Shown here one piece after another: positions 46,125 to 58,500 of a stretch of DNA of 64,000 nucleotides; the first letter of the stretch is position 1; each line of letters starts with the position of its first letter. The notes below the pieces were generated by a model that was given only the letters and a program-made list of their open reading frames with translations, did not search any database and was not told the origin of the DNA. Source of the DNA: Ramlibacter terrae (GTDB lineage: Bacteria > Pseudomonadota > Gammaproteobacteria > Burkholderiales > Burkholderiaceae_C). Position numbers and translations under genes: made by a program. The DNA is taken from positions 930,001 through 994,000 of the forward strand of contig CP053418.1 of NCBI GenBank assembly GCA_013127575.1. The letters run 5' to 3'.

Positions 46125-47029
46125 AGCCTGGCCATGGCCGCGATCGGCGCCGACCAGTCGCCCGCCGTCGCCTGCCGGAACAGCCGCATCGACGGATACC
46201 GGGGCGAGTCGGCGCGGCCCTCCATCCAGCGCCAGTCGGCGTCGCGCTTGAGCAGCACCCGGTGGGGATGCCGAGCGTGCCCGCCGGTGCGCGGGCATGC
46301 CGTCGATGCTGATCACGAGGTCGAGCTCGCACATCGCCGCCGCCGCGTGCGTGATCGAGCGGGTGCGCGGCGCCAGGTTCTCCAGCGGGGGCGCCGCGTC
46401 GTCCGCTGCCGGGCCTTGCTGCAGGGCGTAGAAGCGCACGCCGGGCACGTCCAGCAGGGGCTGCAACGCGTGCAGCGGCACCGACCGGCTGCCGTCCCAG
46501 TCGCTCGCGGCCCAGAGCAGCCCGACGCGCAGCTTCCCGTCCCGCGCCAGCCCGGGCGGCGGCACGCGTGCCACCTGCGCGCGAAGGTGCGGATAAGGCG
46601 GCGGCAGGGTGGCGAGCGTCGTGCGCAGCGCATACGGCAGCTCCATCACCTCGATCTCCACCTCGTGCGGCGGCGGCGGGCGGTCGGTCCACCAGTCGTG
46701 CACTTGCCCGAGTCCCGGGGCGCCCGCGAGCAAGTCCAGCAAGTGCGGCTGCACCATGAGGTGGATGCGTGCAGCGCCCAGCAGCGGAACGAAGCGCAGG
46801 AACTGCATCGTGTCGCCGAGGCCGTGGTCGCAGCGCACCATCACCTCGCGGCCGTGCAGCGGCGTGCCGTCCCAGCGCAGGTACTCGGGCCGCCAGGCGA
46901 AACCCGGCTGCGCCTGCACCCGCCTGCGCTCGTGTTCGATGCGGTCGGTGGCCCGCCAGGCGTCTTCCCAGCGGCCGCTGCGCATGGCGGCGAACCAGTC
47001 GCCGGAGACGTCCGGAACCGCCGGCGTGC

Positions 47030-47033
<4 letters not shown>
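46121..47033 (-). CDS. GT9-like glycosyltransferase (heptosyltransferase-type fold)
   Basis: About 304 residues. The segment [22 protein letters not shown] is the typical GDTxxFxR nucleotide-sugar loop of TPR-linked GT9-like proteins. [37 protein letters not shown] and [20 protein letters not shown] complete it; the usual N-terminal TPR part is absent. TTG start at 47033 overlaps the UDP-glucuronate decarboxylase stop (TTGA). Breaks near 46290 and 46262 are both CCTGG. The stop overlaps the phosphatase gene stop on the other strand. Confidence 0.78.
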
Positions 47034-48079
<1,046 letters not shown>

Positions 48080-48284
48080 GTTGTTGGCTTCCCGTTGTCT
48101 TGATGAATTTTGCCGAAGCAGCGAGGCGGATGCTTCGTCATTCCTTATACGCAAACTCGGGCGTCTTGTGGGCGCTCTCTCCTCGACGGTGAAGCAACTT
48201 CGGCCCTTACAATAAGGACCAGCAGGACGTGCCCCGGCGGCCTGCTTTCCTTGTGTAGTTTCCGGGGCCATGTAGAGGAACACC

Positions 48285-49359
48285 ATGTACAAAAACCTCG
48301 CGGCCATTGCCATGGCTGCTTGCGTCTTTTCCATCCCCGCTTATGCCCAACCGCAGGAACCGCTCAAGGTCGGGTTCGTCTATGTCGCGCCCGTCACCGA
48401 TGCGGGCTGGGTGCACCAGCACGAGGCTGCGCGGCAGTACGTGCAGTCATCCATGGGCACGCGCGTCAGGACGTCGTTCGTCGAGAACGTGCCCGAAGGT
48501 CCCGATGCCGAGCGCGTGATCCGCGACCTCGCGGCGACGGGCCACAAGCTGATCTTCGCGCCGAGCTTCGGCTACATGGAGCCGATGCTGAAGGTCGCGC
48601 GCGAATTCCCCGACGTGAAGTTCGAGTCCGTCACCGGCTACAAGACAGCGGACAACGTGGCCGCCTCGAACGCGCGCTACTACGAAGGGCGCTACCTCGC
48701 AGGCATCGCCGCGGGGCGCATGACGAAGAGCAACGTGGCGGGCTACGTGGCCGGCTTCCCCATCCCCGAGGTGCTGCAGGGCATCAACGCCTTCACGCTC
48801 GGCATGCGCTCGGTCAACCCGGCCGCGCAGGTGAAGGTGGTGTGGCTCAACGCATGGTTCGATCCCGCGAAGGAGCGCGACGCGGCCATGACGCTGATGA
48901 ACCAGCAGGCGGACGTGCTCGCTTTCCACACCGCATCGACGGCCGTGATGGCCGCCGCGCAGGAGCGCGGCAAGCTCGCCATCGCCTACCACTCCGACAT
49001 GCGCAAGGCCGCACCCGACTCGCAGGTGCTGGCGGTCACCCACCAGTGGGGCGATTACTACCGGCAGCGCACGCAGGCCGTGCTCGACGGCAGCTGGAAG
49101 CCGGTCAACGTGTGGGGCGGCGTGCGCGAAGGGATGATCCGCGTCGACCACTTCGGGCCGAAGGTGCCCAAGGCCGTGCAGCAGGAGGTGCTGGCGCGCC
49201 AGCAGGACATCGCCGCCGGCAAGCTGAAGCCCTTCGCGGGCCCCATCGCCGACAACACGGGCCGCGCCGTGCTCGCCAAGGGCCGGGCCCTCAGCGACGC
49301 CCAGATCCTTGCCATGGACTACCCTGGTGGCAGGCGTCCGGGGCAAGGTGGCGAAGTAG
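48285..49359 (+). CDS. Second BMP-family periplasmic binding protein
   Basis: A cleavable signal ([22 protein letters not shown]) rather than a lipobox. The BMP fold shows [52 protein letters not shown] and [17 protein letters not shown]. Corrected length is about 357 residues, with the end [12 protein letters not shown] (indel at CCTGG near 49325; here one base too many). It is clearly related to the lipoprotein at 25833-27002 and probably binds purines too. It stands alone as a single gene, 20 kb from the matching transporter, with RBS TAGAGGA. Confidence 0.9.
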
Positions 49360-49365
49360 GCCGCG

Positions 49366-52300
49366 CTAGAAGAGGAAGTCGGACGCGGCGAGCGTCGTCG
49401 CTCCGCCGACCTGCACCGCGAATTCGGCGGTCGTGTCGGCGTCGGTGCTGCCGTAGAGCATCACCTTGCCGCTTTCGATCGCGAAGCGCAGCTGGCCGGT
49501 GGCGTTCGCGCTGAAAGCCTGGCTGCCGATGAAGGTGAAGTCCTGCAGGCCCGACTTGCCGGCGTTGGCGTCGAACTGCGACAGGTCGATCTTGTCGGTG
49601 CCGCGCAGGAAGTCCGTGATGACGTCGCGCGCGGACGTGGTGCTGTCCGCCGCGGCCATGTAGGCGAAGCGCTCGGCGCCGGCGCCACCCGTCATCGAGT
49701 CGGCGCCCGCGCCACCCTGCAGCGTGTCGTTGCCGGCGTCGCCCAGCAACACGTTCTTGCCGCTGTTGCCCGTGAGCAAGTTCGCCATTCCGTTGCCGGT
49801 GGCATTGATGCTGCTGGTGCCGGTCAGGGCCAGCTGCTCCACGTAGTCGCCGGCCAGAGAGAAGCTGACGCTGGAGAACACCTTGTCGACGCCGCCGCTG
49901 CTGGCGCTGGATTCGCCGGTGATGCCGTCCTTGGCGTTGTCCACGTAGTACGTGTCGCTGCCGGTGCCGCCGGCCATCGTGTCGGCGCCGGTGCCGCCGT
50001 CCAGCACGTTGGCGCCGGTGTTGCCGGTGAGCACGTTGGCCAGGCCGTTGCCGGTGGCGTTGATCGCGGCGCTGCCGGTGAGCGTGAGGTTCTCGAGGTA
50101 CGCATCGGTGGCCAGCGACCACGTGATCGACGACTGCACCGTGTCCACGCCTTCGCCGCTGGTTTCGCCGTCGACGTTGTCCTTGGCGTTGTCCACGACG
50201 TAGGTGTCGTTGCCGCCTTCGCCGCGCATCACGTCGGCGCCCGTGCCGCCGTTGAGCACGTTGGCGCCGCTGTTGCCCGTCAGCACGTTCGCGAACTGGT
50301 TGCCCGTCGCGTTGATGCCGGCCGTGCCCGTGAGGGTGATGTTCTCGACGAAGTCGCTCGCCGCCGAGTACGTGACCACGGACATCACGGTGTCGACACC
50401 GCCGCCGCTGGCGCTCGATTCGCCGTCGACGTTGTCGCCGGCATTGTCGACGTAGTACGTGTCGTTGCCGGAGCCGCCGCGCATCACGTCGGCGCCGGTG
50501 CCGCCGTTGAGCACGTTGGCGCCGCTGTTGCCGGTCAGCACGTTGGCCAGCTGGTTGCCGGTGGCATTGAGGTTGGCGGTGCCGGTCAGCGTGATGTTCT
50601 CGACGAAGTCGCTGGCGGCGGAGTAGCTGACGGACGCGAGGACGGTGTCGGTTCCGCCGCCCGTGCTGGATTCGCCGTCGATGTTGTCGCCCGCGTTGTC
50701 CGGTGGTAGGTGTCGTTGCCGAGGCCGCCGCGCAGCAGGTCGGCGCCGGTGCCGCCGTCGAGCGTGTCGTTGCCGTCCATGCCTTGCAGCGTGTCGTTGC
50801 CGGCAGGCCCCGGATGAGGTCGTCGTTGCTGCCGCCGCTCAGGAAGTCGTTGCCCGCGCTGGGCGTCAGCACGTACGTGAAGCGCGTGCCGAGCCCGTCG
50901 GACGGCGCGAACTGGAAGTCGACGAGCCTGTGGTGGCCGAGCAGTTCGACCGCCACCACGCCTTCCTTGCCCTCGTACCGCACGAACAGCATGGTCCGGC
51001 CGTTGAACGGCTGGTGCAGCGTCGCCGTGCCCGCCTCGAGCTCCCGGGGATCCATGTCGGCCGGGGAGCGTGTCGAAGTGGATGCCGTTGAAGTACAGGG
51101 AATCGCCGACCTCGAGGTCCTGGATGCGGTCGAAGTCTTCGCTCGTGCTCGGGCCGAAGGCGAAGAGGTCGCGGCCGCTGCCCCCGACCATCGTGTCGTC
51201 GTGGTCGTCGCCGACGAGGGTGTCGTTGCCGGCGCCGGCTTCGATGTAGTCGTTGCCGGTGCCGCCTTCCGTGCGGTTGCCCGCGGTGCTGCCGAACAGC
51301 ATGTCGCCGTGGTTCCCGCCCCGGACGCCTTCGATGTTGCGCAGGGTGTCGGTACCGCCCAGGCCGTCGATCGCCGTGCCGGCGGCGGGTTCACGTTCAC
51401 GCCGAAAGTGGCCGTGGTGTAGTCGGCGCGGTCGTAGCCGACCCCGCCGTCGATGGTGTCGTTGCCGCCCATGCCGGTGAAGAACTCGAAGGCGTTGTTG
51501 GCGGTGTTGCCGCCGGTGAGCGAATCCGCCCCGCTCGAACCGCGCAGGCCTTCGAGGTTGCGCAGCGTGTCGGTGCCTTCGCTGCCCGTGGCGATGCCGG
51601 TCGCGAGGTTCGCCACCACCGCGAAGTCGTACCGCGCCACGTCGGTGCCGCCTGCGCCGTCGATGGTGTCGTTGCCGCCGCGTCCGATGAAGGACTCGGT
51701 GTGCTCGGTCGTGTCGGAGCCCAGCAGCGTGTCGGCGTAGGCGCTGCCCGCCACCTGGTTGATGTTGACGAGCGTGTCGTTGCCGGTCGCGGTGCCTTGC
51801 GCGGTGCCGGCGGCGGGTCGACCCGCACCGCGGCGCCCGCGGACGCATAGGAGGCGCGGTTGCTGGTGGCCGTGCCGAGTTCGCCGCCGTCGATCAGGTC
51901 GTCGCCGGCGCCGCCCTCGAACATCTCGAAGCCCATCTCCGTGCCGCCGGTGAGGGTGTCGTCGTGGGCGGACCCGACCACCGAAACGAAGTTGACGATG
52001 GTGTCCGTGCCGCCGTTGCCGTCGGAGGCCTGGCCGCTGCCGAGGTTCACGTCGACGCCGTCTGCCGCGTCGGTGTAGAGCAGCGTGTTCAGGTCGTTGT
52101 AGTTCACGCGGTCGGTCACTTCGCCGCCGTCCAGGGGAGTCGTCGCCCAGGCCGCCTTGCAGCGTGTCCGAGGCGGCTCCGCCGAGCAGGGTGTCGTTGC
52201 CCCGGCCGCCGGTGAGCGTGTCCCGCCCGCCGCGCCCTTCGATGCGGTCATCGCCGGCCAGACCGTCGAACGCCTCGTTGTCGCTGCCGCCGATGACGTA

Positions 52301-55300
52301 GTCGCTTTCGCCGGTGATGAAGAATTCGTCGTAGGAGACCCGCGTTCCCTTGCCGGCGTCGTCCTCGAAGCTGAAGTTGGCAGCCGTGTACCGCCCGCTC
52401 AGCACGATGGTGGCGATGCCGCCATCGCCGTCGGCGAACCGCACGCGGACGACGGTGGTGCCTTCCTCGCCTTCGCTGATGGAAGCCTGCCCGGTTTCGG
52501 GTCCGCCATGCCTTCGATGAACCCCTCCACCTGCAGCCCCGCGAAATACAGCGAGTCGTCGAGCTCGAGGTCTTCGACCCGGTCGAGGTTGCCCGCCGCT
52601 CCCGCGCCCCAGCCGAAGATGTCGCTTCCGTCGCCGCCGACCAGCAGGTCGTCGCCGTGGTCGCCGACCAGCGTGTCGTTGCCGCCGCGCCGCCGAACAG
52701 AGAGTCGTCGCCGGCGCCGCCTTCGAGGCGGTTGGCGCCGCTGTTGCCGTCCACTGGTCGTTGAAGCTGCCCGCCCGCACCGCTTCCATGTTGAGCAGGG
52801 TGTCGTTGCCGCCCAGCCCGTCGAGGGCCCAGCCGTGCCAGCCCGCTTCGCCCAGCACCACCTCGACACCGGACAGCGCCGTGGTGTAGTCGACGCGGTC
52901 GTAGCCGCTGCCGCCGTCGAGCGTGTCGTTGCCGCCCATGCCGATGAAGAACTCGAAGGCGTCGTTCGCCGCATTGCCGCCGGTGAGCGTGTCGTCGAAG
53001 GACGAGCCGCGGAGGCCTTCGATGTTGAGGAGGGTGTCGGTGCCGCCTTGCCCGTCAGGGCGATGCCCGTGGCCAGGCTCACGTTGGCCGCGGCCTCGTA
53101 GCGGGCGATGTCGTTGCCGCCGCGGCCGTCGATCGTGTCGTTGCCGGCGCGGCCGATGAAGGTCTCGGTGTAGGTGGTCGCGTCGCTGCCCGTCAGCGTG
53201 TCGTTGTAGCGCGTGCCGCTGACCTGGTTGATGTTGACCAGCGTGTCGGTGCCGGTCGCGGTGCCGAAGGCGGAGCCGGTCCCGAGGTTCACGGTCACCG
53301 CGGCGTTGGCCGAGGCGTAGTTGACGCGGTTCGAGGTGGTGGTGCCGAGCGCCCCGCCGTCGATCAGGTCGTCGCCGCCTGCGCCGTCGAACTGCTCGAA
53401 GCCCATCTCGGTGCCGCCGGTGAGCGTGTCGTTGAATTCGGTGCCCACCACGGAAACGATGTTGGACACCAGGTCGAAGCCGCCCTGGCCATCCTGCGCG
53501 ACCTCTCCGGCGCCGAGGTCCACGACCACGCCTTCGGTGGCGCCCGTGAACAGGAGCGTGTTGAGGTCCGAGTAGTTGATGCGGTCGGTGACTTCGCCGC
53601 CATCGATGGTGTCGTCGCCCGCGCCGCCGACGAGCGTGTCGTTGCCTTCCTCGCCGGCCGGAGGTCGTTGCCTTCGCGCCGAGCAGCGAGTCGTTCTCCG
53701 TGCCGCCTTCCGTGGTGTCGTCGCCCGCGCCGCCCAGCAGCGTGTCGAAACCGCCGGCGCCCCTGAGCGTGTCGTTGCCCTCGAGTCCGTCCACGTAGTC
53801 GTTGTTGCGCGCACCGACCAGTTCGTCGCCGTCCTCCGTCGGCACCAGCGCGTAGATCAGCTGCGCGCCCTGGTTGTCGTACGTGTCGAAGACGAAGTCG
53901 CCGACGTGGTGCTCGCCGTTCAGGACGACGGTGAGGATGCCGGAATCGCCCGCGGCATAGCGCACGTAGAGCGTCGTGATGCCGTCGATCGGGGCGCCAG
54001 GGTGGCTTGCCCCACCTGCAGCTCGGAGGGGGACACGTCCAGCAGTTCTTCGAAGGACAAGCCGGTGAAATAGAGCGAGTCGCCGACCTCCGGGTCTTCC
54101 ACCCAGTCCGTGTCGCCGGCGGAACTCGGGCCCCAGCCGAAGATGTCGCGGCCGACGTCGCCGACCATCGAGTCGTTCCCCTTGTCGCCCACGAGCGTGT
54201 CGTCGCCGGCACCGCCCAGCAGGGTGTCGTCGCCCAGCCCGCCTTCCAGCCGGTTGGCCACCGTGCTGCCCGTCAGGTGGTCGTTGAAGCCGCCGCCACG
54301 CAGCCCTTCGACGTTGACCAGCGTGTCGAGCCCGCCGAGGCCGTCGTAGGCGATGCCCTCCTGCAGGTTGGCGGACACCGCGTCCGCCGCCGTGTTGTAG
54401 TCGGCGCGGTCGTAGCCGCTGCCGCCGTCGATGGTGTCGTTGCCGCCCATGCCGATGAAGAACTCGAAGGCATCGTTGGCGACGTTGCCGCCGGTGAGCA
54501 CGTCGTTGAAGCGGGAGCCGCGCAGGCCCTCGATGTTGACCAGCGTGTCGACGCCGCCTTCGCCGTCGTAGGCCACGCCCGTGGCGAGGTTCGCGGAGGC
54601 CTGGCCCTCGAAGCGGGCGATGTCGAAGCCGCCGCCGCCGTCGATGGTGTCGTTGCCCTGCCGGCCGATAAAGGTTTTTCGGTGTAGAGGGTCGTGTCCG
54701 ACCCGCGCAGCGTGTCGCCGAACGTGCTGCCGGTCACCTGGTTGATGTTGATCAGGGTGTCGTTGCCGCCGCCGCCGGTGGCGGTGCCGAGCTTGAAGTC
54801 CACGGTGACCGCCGCGCCGGCCGACTGGTACAGGACGCGGTTCGACGTGGTGGTGCCGAGCGTGCCGCCGTCGATGGTGTCGTTGCCGGCCGGGCCGTCG
54901 AACTGTTCGTAGCTCCGGTCGTGCCGCCGGTGATGGAGTCGTTGTGGTTGCTGCCGCTCACCGAGACGATGTTGATGAGGGTGTCGGTGCCGCCGTAGCC
55001 GTCCTGGGCCTGCCCGGTGGCGAGGTTGACGACCACGCCGCTCGGCGAGTCGGAGTAGTAGGCGTTGTTGAGGTCGCTGTAGTTCAGGGTGTCGAGGATC
55101 TCGCCGCCATCGAGCGTGTCGTCGCCCCCGTTGCCGTTCAGGAAGTCGGCCCCCGTGCCGCCTTCGAGCAAGTCGTTGCCCGGTCCGCCGAGCAGGTAGT
55201 CGTTGTCGCCGCCGCCCTGCAGGGTGTCGTCGCCCTGGTCGCCGGTGATGGTGTCGTTGCCGCTCAGGCCATCGATCACGTCGGGGCCGGTGGTGCCGGC

Positions 55301-55336
55301 GAGAAGGTCTGCGTCGTCGGTCGGGATTGCGCTCAT
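49366..55336 (-). CDS. Giant RTX calcium-binding repeat protein 1
   Basis: About 1,990 residues, acidic, without cysteine-rich or enzymatic domains. Arrays of GGxGxDxhx nonapeptides (for example LEGGTGADFLNGNGGDDTL) form three long modules of about 420 residues. Each module ends with a non-RTX beta-rich segment (starting GDSLYFTGL or similar). Four tandem repeats of about 95 residues follow, each with ENITLTGTAGINATGN and GNDTYYVDNA. The C-terminus (ITDFLRGTDKIDLSQFDAN, then VGGATTLAASDFLF) is the serralysin-type domain with a type I secretion signal. ATG at 55336 with GGGAG. Many frame breaks; some, such as that near 54914, are at CCTGG. No secretion genes nearby. Confidence 0.85.
49830..50740 (-). 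repeat. Tandem ~95-residue coding repeats in RTX protein 1
   Basis: About four consecutive copies of a 270-290 base unit, each encoding SGANVLNGGTGADVMRGG, then GNDTYYVDNAxDNVDGESS and a strand pair ending TLTGTAxINATGN. The unit recurs in RTX protein 2 (55990-56860) with high DNA identity. Confidence 0.75.
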
Positions 55337-55382
55337 GGGGGCTCCCGGAGAAGGGTTGCACCGGCCGGCAGCCGTGTGTTGT

Positions 55383-55434
55383 TATAACTATTTGCTTCTA
55401 GTTGTATCCCAAACTCAGCCATTCGGCCAGCGGG
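55383..55434 (-). promoter_or_regulatory. Shared dyad element upstream of RTX gene 1
   Basis: TATAAC-N12-GTTGTA (55383-55406) followed by a 28-base conserved flank (AAACT, CCAT, CGGC, CGGG) lies 47-98 bases before the start codon. The block from 55401 to 55434 matches 25 of 34 positions with the block upstream of RTX gene 2. Confidence 0.6.
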
Positions 55435-55482
55435 CATTGGAGAAAAAGGGGTACGTTGCGGCAAACCCCACACGCGCCAATG

Positions 55483-55507
55483 AAAAACGGCGGCTTTCGC
55501 CGCCGTT
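55483..55507 (-). terminator. Rho-independent terminator after RTX gene 2
   Basis: On the minus strand a 9-base-pair stem AACGGCGGC / GCCGCCGTT with a 4-base loop is followed by TTTTT. It sits about 38 bases beyond the RTX gene 2 stop and before the promoter element of RTX gene 1, so the two RTX genes are probably separate transcripts. Confidence 0.85.
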
Positions 55508-55544
55508 CCACACGGGCCGCGGCCGCCAGGCGGCCGCGCCGGCC

Positions 55545-58500
55545 TCAGAACACGAAGTCCGAAGCGCTCAGGGTCGTGGCGCCCGTGATGTGGACCGCGA
55601 ACTCCGCGGTCGCGTCGGCATCGGTGCTGCCATACAGCATCACCTTGCCGCTTTCGACCGCGAAGCGCAGCTCCCCGTTGCGTTGCTGCTGAACGCGTTG
55701 CTGCCGATGAAGGAGAAGTCCTGCAGGCCCGACTTGCCCGCGTTCGCGTCGAGGTGCGACAGGTCGATCTTGTCGGCGCCGCGAACGAAGTCGGCGATGA
55801 CGTCGAGCGCCTTGGTGGTGCTCTCCGAAGCCGCCGCGTAGACGAAACGATCGGAACCCGTCCCGCCCGTGAGCGAATCGGCGCCGGCGCCGCCTTGCAG
55901 CGTGTCGTTGCCCGCATCGCCCTTCAGCACGTTCTTGCCGCTGTTGCCCGTGAGCACGTTGGCGAGGCCGTTGCCGGTGGCGTTGATGCTGCCGCTGCCG
56001 GTCAGCGCCAGCTGCTCCACGTAGTCGCCGGCCAGCGAGAAGCTGACGCTGGAGAACACGGTGTCGATGCCGCCGCTGCTGGAGCTGGATTCGCCGGTGA
56101 TGCTGTCCTTGGCGTTGTCCACGTAGTACATGTCGCTGCCGGCGCCGCCGGACATCGTGTCCGCGCCCCGCCGCCGTCGAGCACGTTCTTGCCGGTGTTG
56201 CCGGTGAGCACGTTGGCGAGGCTGTTGCCGGTGGCGTTGATGCTGGCGCTGCCCGTCAGCGTGAGGTTTTCCACGTAGTCGCCGGCCAGCGACCGGTGAC
56301 GCTGGCCTTCACCAGGTCGACGCCGCCCGCGCTCGTGCTCGACTCGCCCTCGACGCTGTCCTTGGCGTTGTCGACGATGTACGTGTCGTTGCCCTTGCCA
56401 CCCTTCAGCACGTCCGCGCCGGCGCCGCCGTCGAGGACGTTCTTGCCGTCGTTGCCGGTGAGCACGTTGACCAGGCCGTTGCCGGTCAGGTCGACGCCGG
56501 CGGTGCCGGTGGCGGCCGTGAGGTTCTCGACGTACTTGCCGGAGGCGGACCAGTCGACGCTGCTGATCACGGTGTCGACGCCGCCGCTGCTGGCGCTGGA
56601 CTCGCCCGCCACGCTGTCGCCGCTGCTGTCCACGTAGTAGGTGTCGTTGCCGGCGCCGCCCGTCATGGTGTCCGCGCCGCGCCCCGCGCCGTCCAGCACG
56701 TTCTTGCCGGCGTTGCCGGTCAGCTTGTTGGCCGGCCGTTGCCGGTGGCGTTGATCGAGGCGGTGCCTTCGTGCAGCGTGAGGTTCTCGACGTAGTCGCC
56801 GGCCAGCGACCGGTGATGCCGGAGATCACGTGGTCGATGCCGCCCGCGGTGCCGCTCGCTTCGCCCACGATGTCGTCGCCGGTGCCGACGAAGTAGAGGT
56901 CGTTGCCGTTGCCGCCGCGCAGCACGTCGGCGCCGCCGGCGCCATCGAGCGTGTCGTTGCCGTCGAAGCCCATGAGCGTGTCGTTGCCGGCGCCGCCTGC
57001 GACGAACTCGTTGCGCCACGAACCGAAGACCTCGTCGCCCTCGCCGGGCGTGGCGATGACGCGCAGGGTCGAGATGTTGTCCTCCGCCTCGATGTCGAAG
57101 TCCGCGGCGGTGAAGGCGCCGACCAGCTTCACGGAGTAGATGCCCTCGGCGTGGCGCACCGACACGACGGTGTTGGCGCGCCCTCGTCGACCGCGTTGAC
57201 CGCGACCTGGCCTTCGGACAGCTCGTTGGCCGCGATGTCGTCCAGCAGTTCGGTGATGGTGACGCCGGCAAGCGCGATGCCGTCGCCCCCGCGCAGGTCG
57301 GTGAGCGTGCTGTCTCCTTCGCCGATGGTGGCGAGGTCGAACAAGAAGACGTCGGAGCCGCCGCCGCCCGTCAGCGTGTCGTCTCCCCCGCCACCCATGA
57401 TCACGTCATCACCGCCCGGGGCGTTCAGCTGTTCGCTGGCGTAGGTGCCCTCCAGGACGTCGGCAGCGGCGGTCGCGCCTTCGCGCACCACCAGGCGGGT
57501 CTGCATGCCGTCCATGTTCACGAAGAAGCTCGACGTGTCGAAGTTGCCGTCGAGGGTGACGGAACTCACGTCGTCCTCGCCTTCGCCGATGCGGAAGTAC
57601 AGCATCGTCTTGCCGGCGGTCGGCGTGCCGACGCGGAACTCGCCGTAGCCCAGCTCCTCCGTGTTGTTCCCGGCAACGAGCTTCCACACGCCCATGTCGC
57701 GGAAGTCCGGGCATCGCCGATGCCGAGGTCGGTGATGCGGTCGTTGCCCGAAAGCTCGTCGTTCGGGACGAAGGCGAAGACGTCGTCGCCCCCGCCGCCG
57801 GTCATCGTGTCGTCGCCGCCGTTGCCCCGGAAGAAGTTCTGCTCCATCCCGCCGGTCACGCTGTCGTTGCCGAGGCCGCCGGAGAACTCCAGCCGCTCGA
57901 TGCTCACGAGCGTATCGCTCAGGCCGCTGACCGGGTCGAGCTGGACGCCGTTGCCGTCGTGCAGCCCGGACGTGAACGTCAGGGCGGTTTCGAAGCCGTA
58001 GTAGAAGTAGCCGACGGTGTCGACGCCCTCGCCGCCGTCGATCACGTCGGCGCCATCGGTGAAGTCCGCCCCTCGCTGCCCGCGCCGCCCCCCACGATGA
58101 AGTCGTCACCGTCGCCGGCCGCGACGGTGTCGTTGCCTTCGAGGCCGAAGATGTAGTCGTTGCCGCCCAGCCCCTCGATGAAGTCGTTGTTGTCGCCGCC
58201 ATAGAGCCAGTCGCCGTCTTCGGTCGCTGCCGGGCGGTACGTCAGCTGGACGCCTTCCTCGTGCGCCGAGATCCTGAAGTGGTTGCTGGAGAGTTCGACG
58301 CCGAGCTCGATGGTCAGCAAGCCTTCCTCGCCTTCGGCGAAGCGGACGTACAGGGCCGTGCCCGAGAGCGCCGCCTGGCCGACGGTGAGCTCTTCCGGCG
58401 CCGCGTTCACCAGCGATTCGACGGAGAGGCCCCCGAGCACGAGCGAGTCGCCCATCTCGAAGTCCTGGATCGTGTCGGTGTCGGCCGAGACCGTCTCCCC

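Noticed and set aside
49319..53965. Arginine-rich alternative frames across the RTX genes (and similar at 55333-55917)
   Set aside because: They are shifted readings of glycine/aspartate repeat codons. The GGxGxD frame is the coding one.
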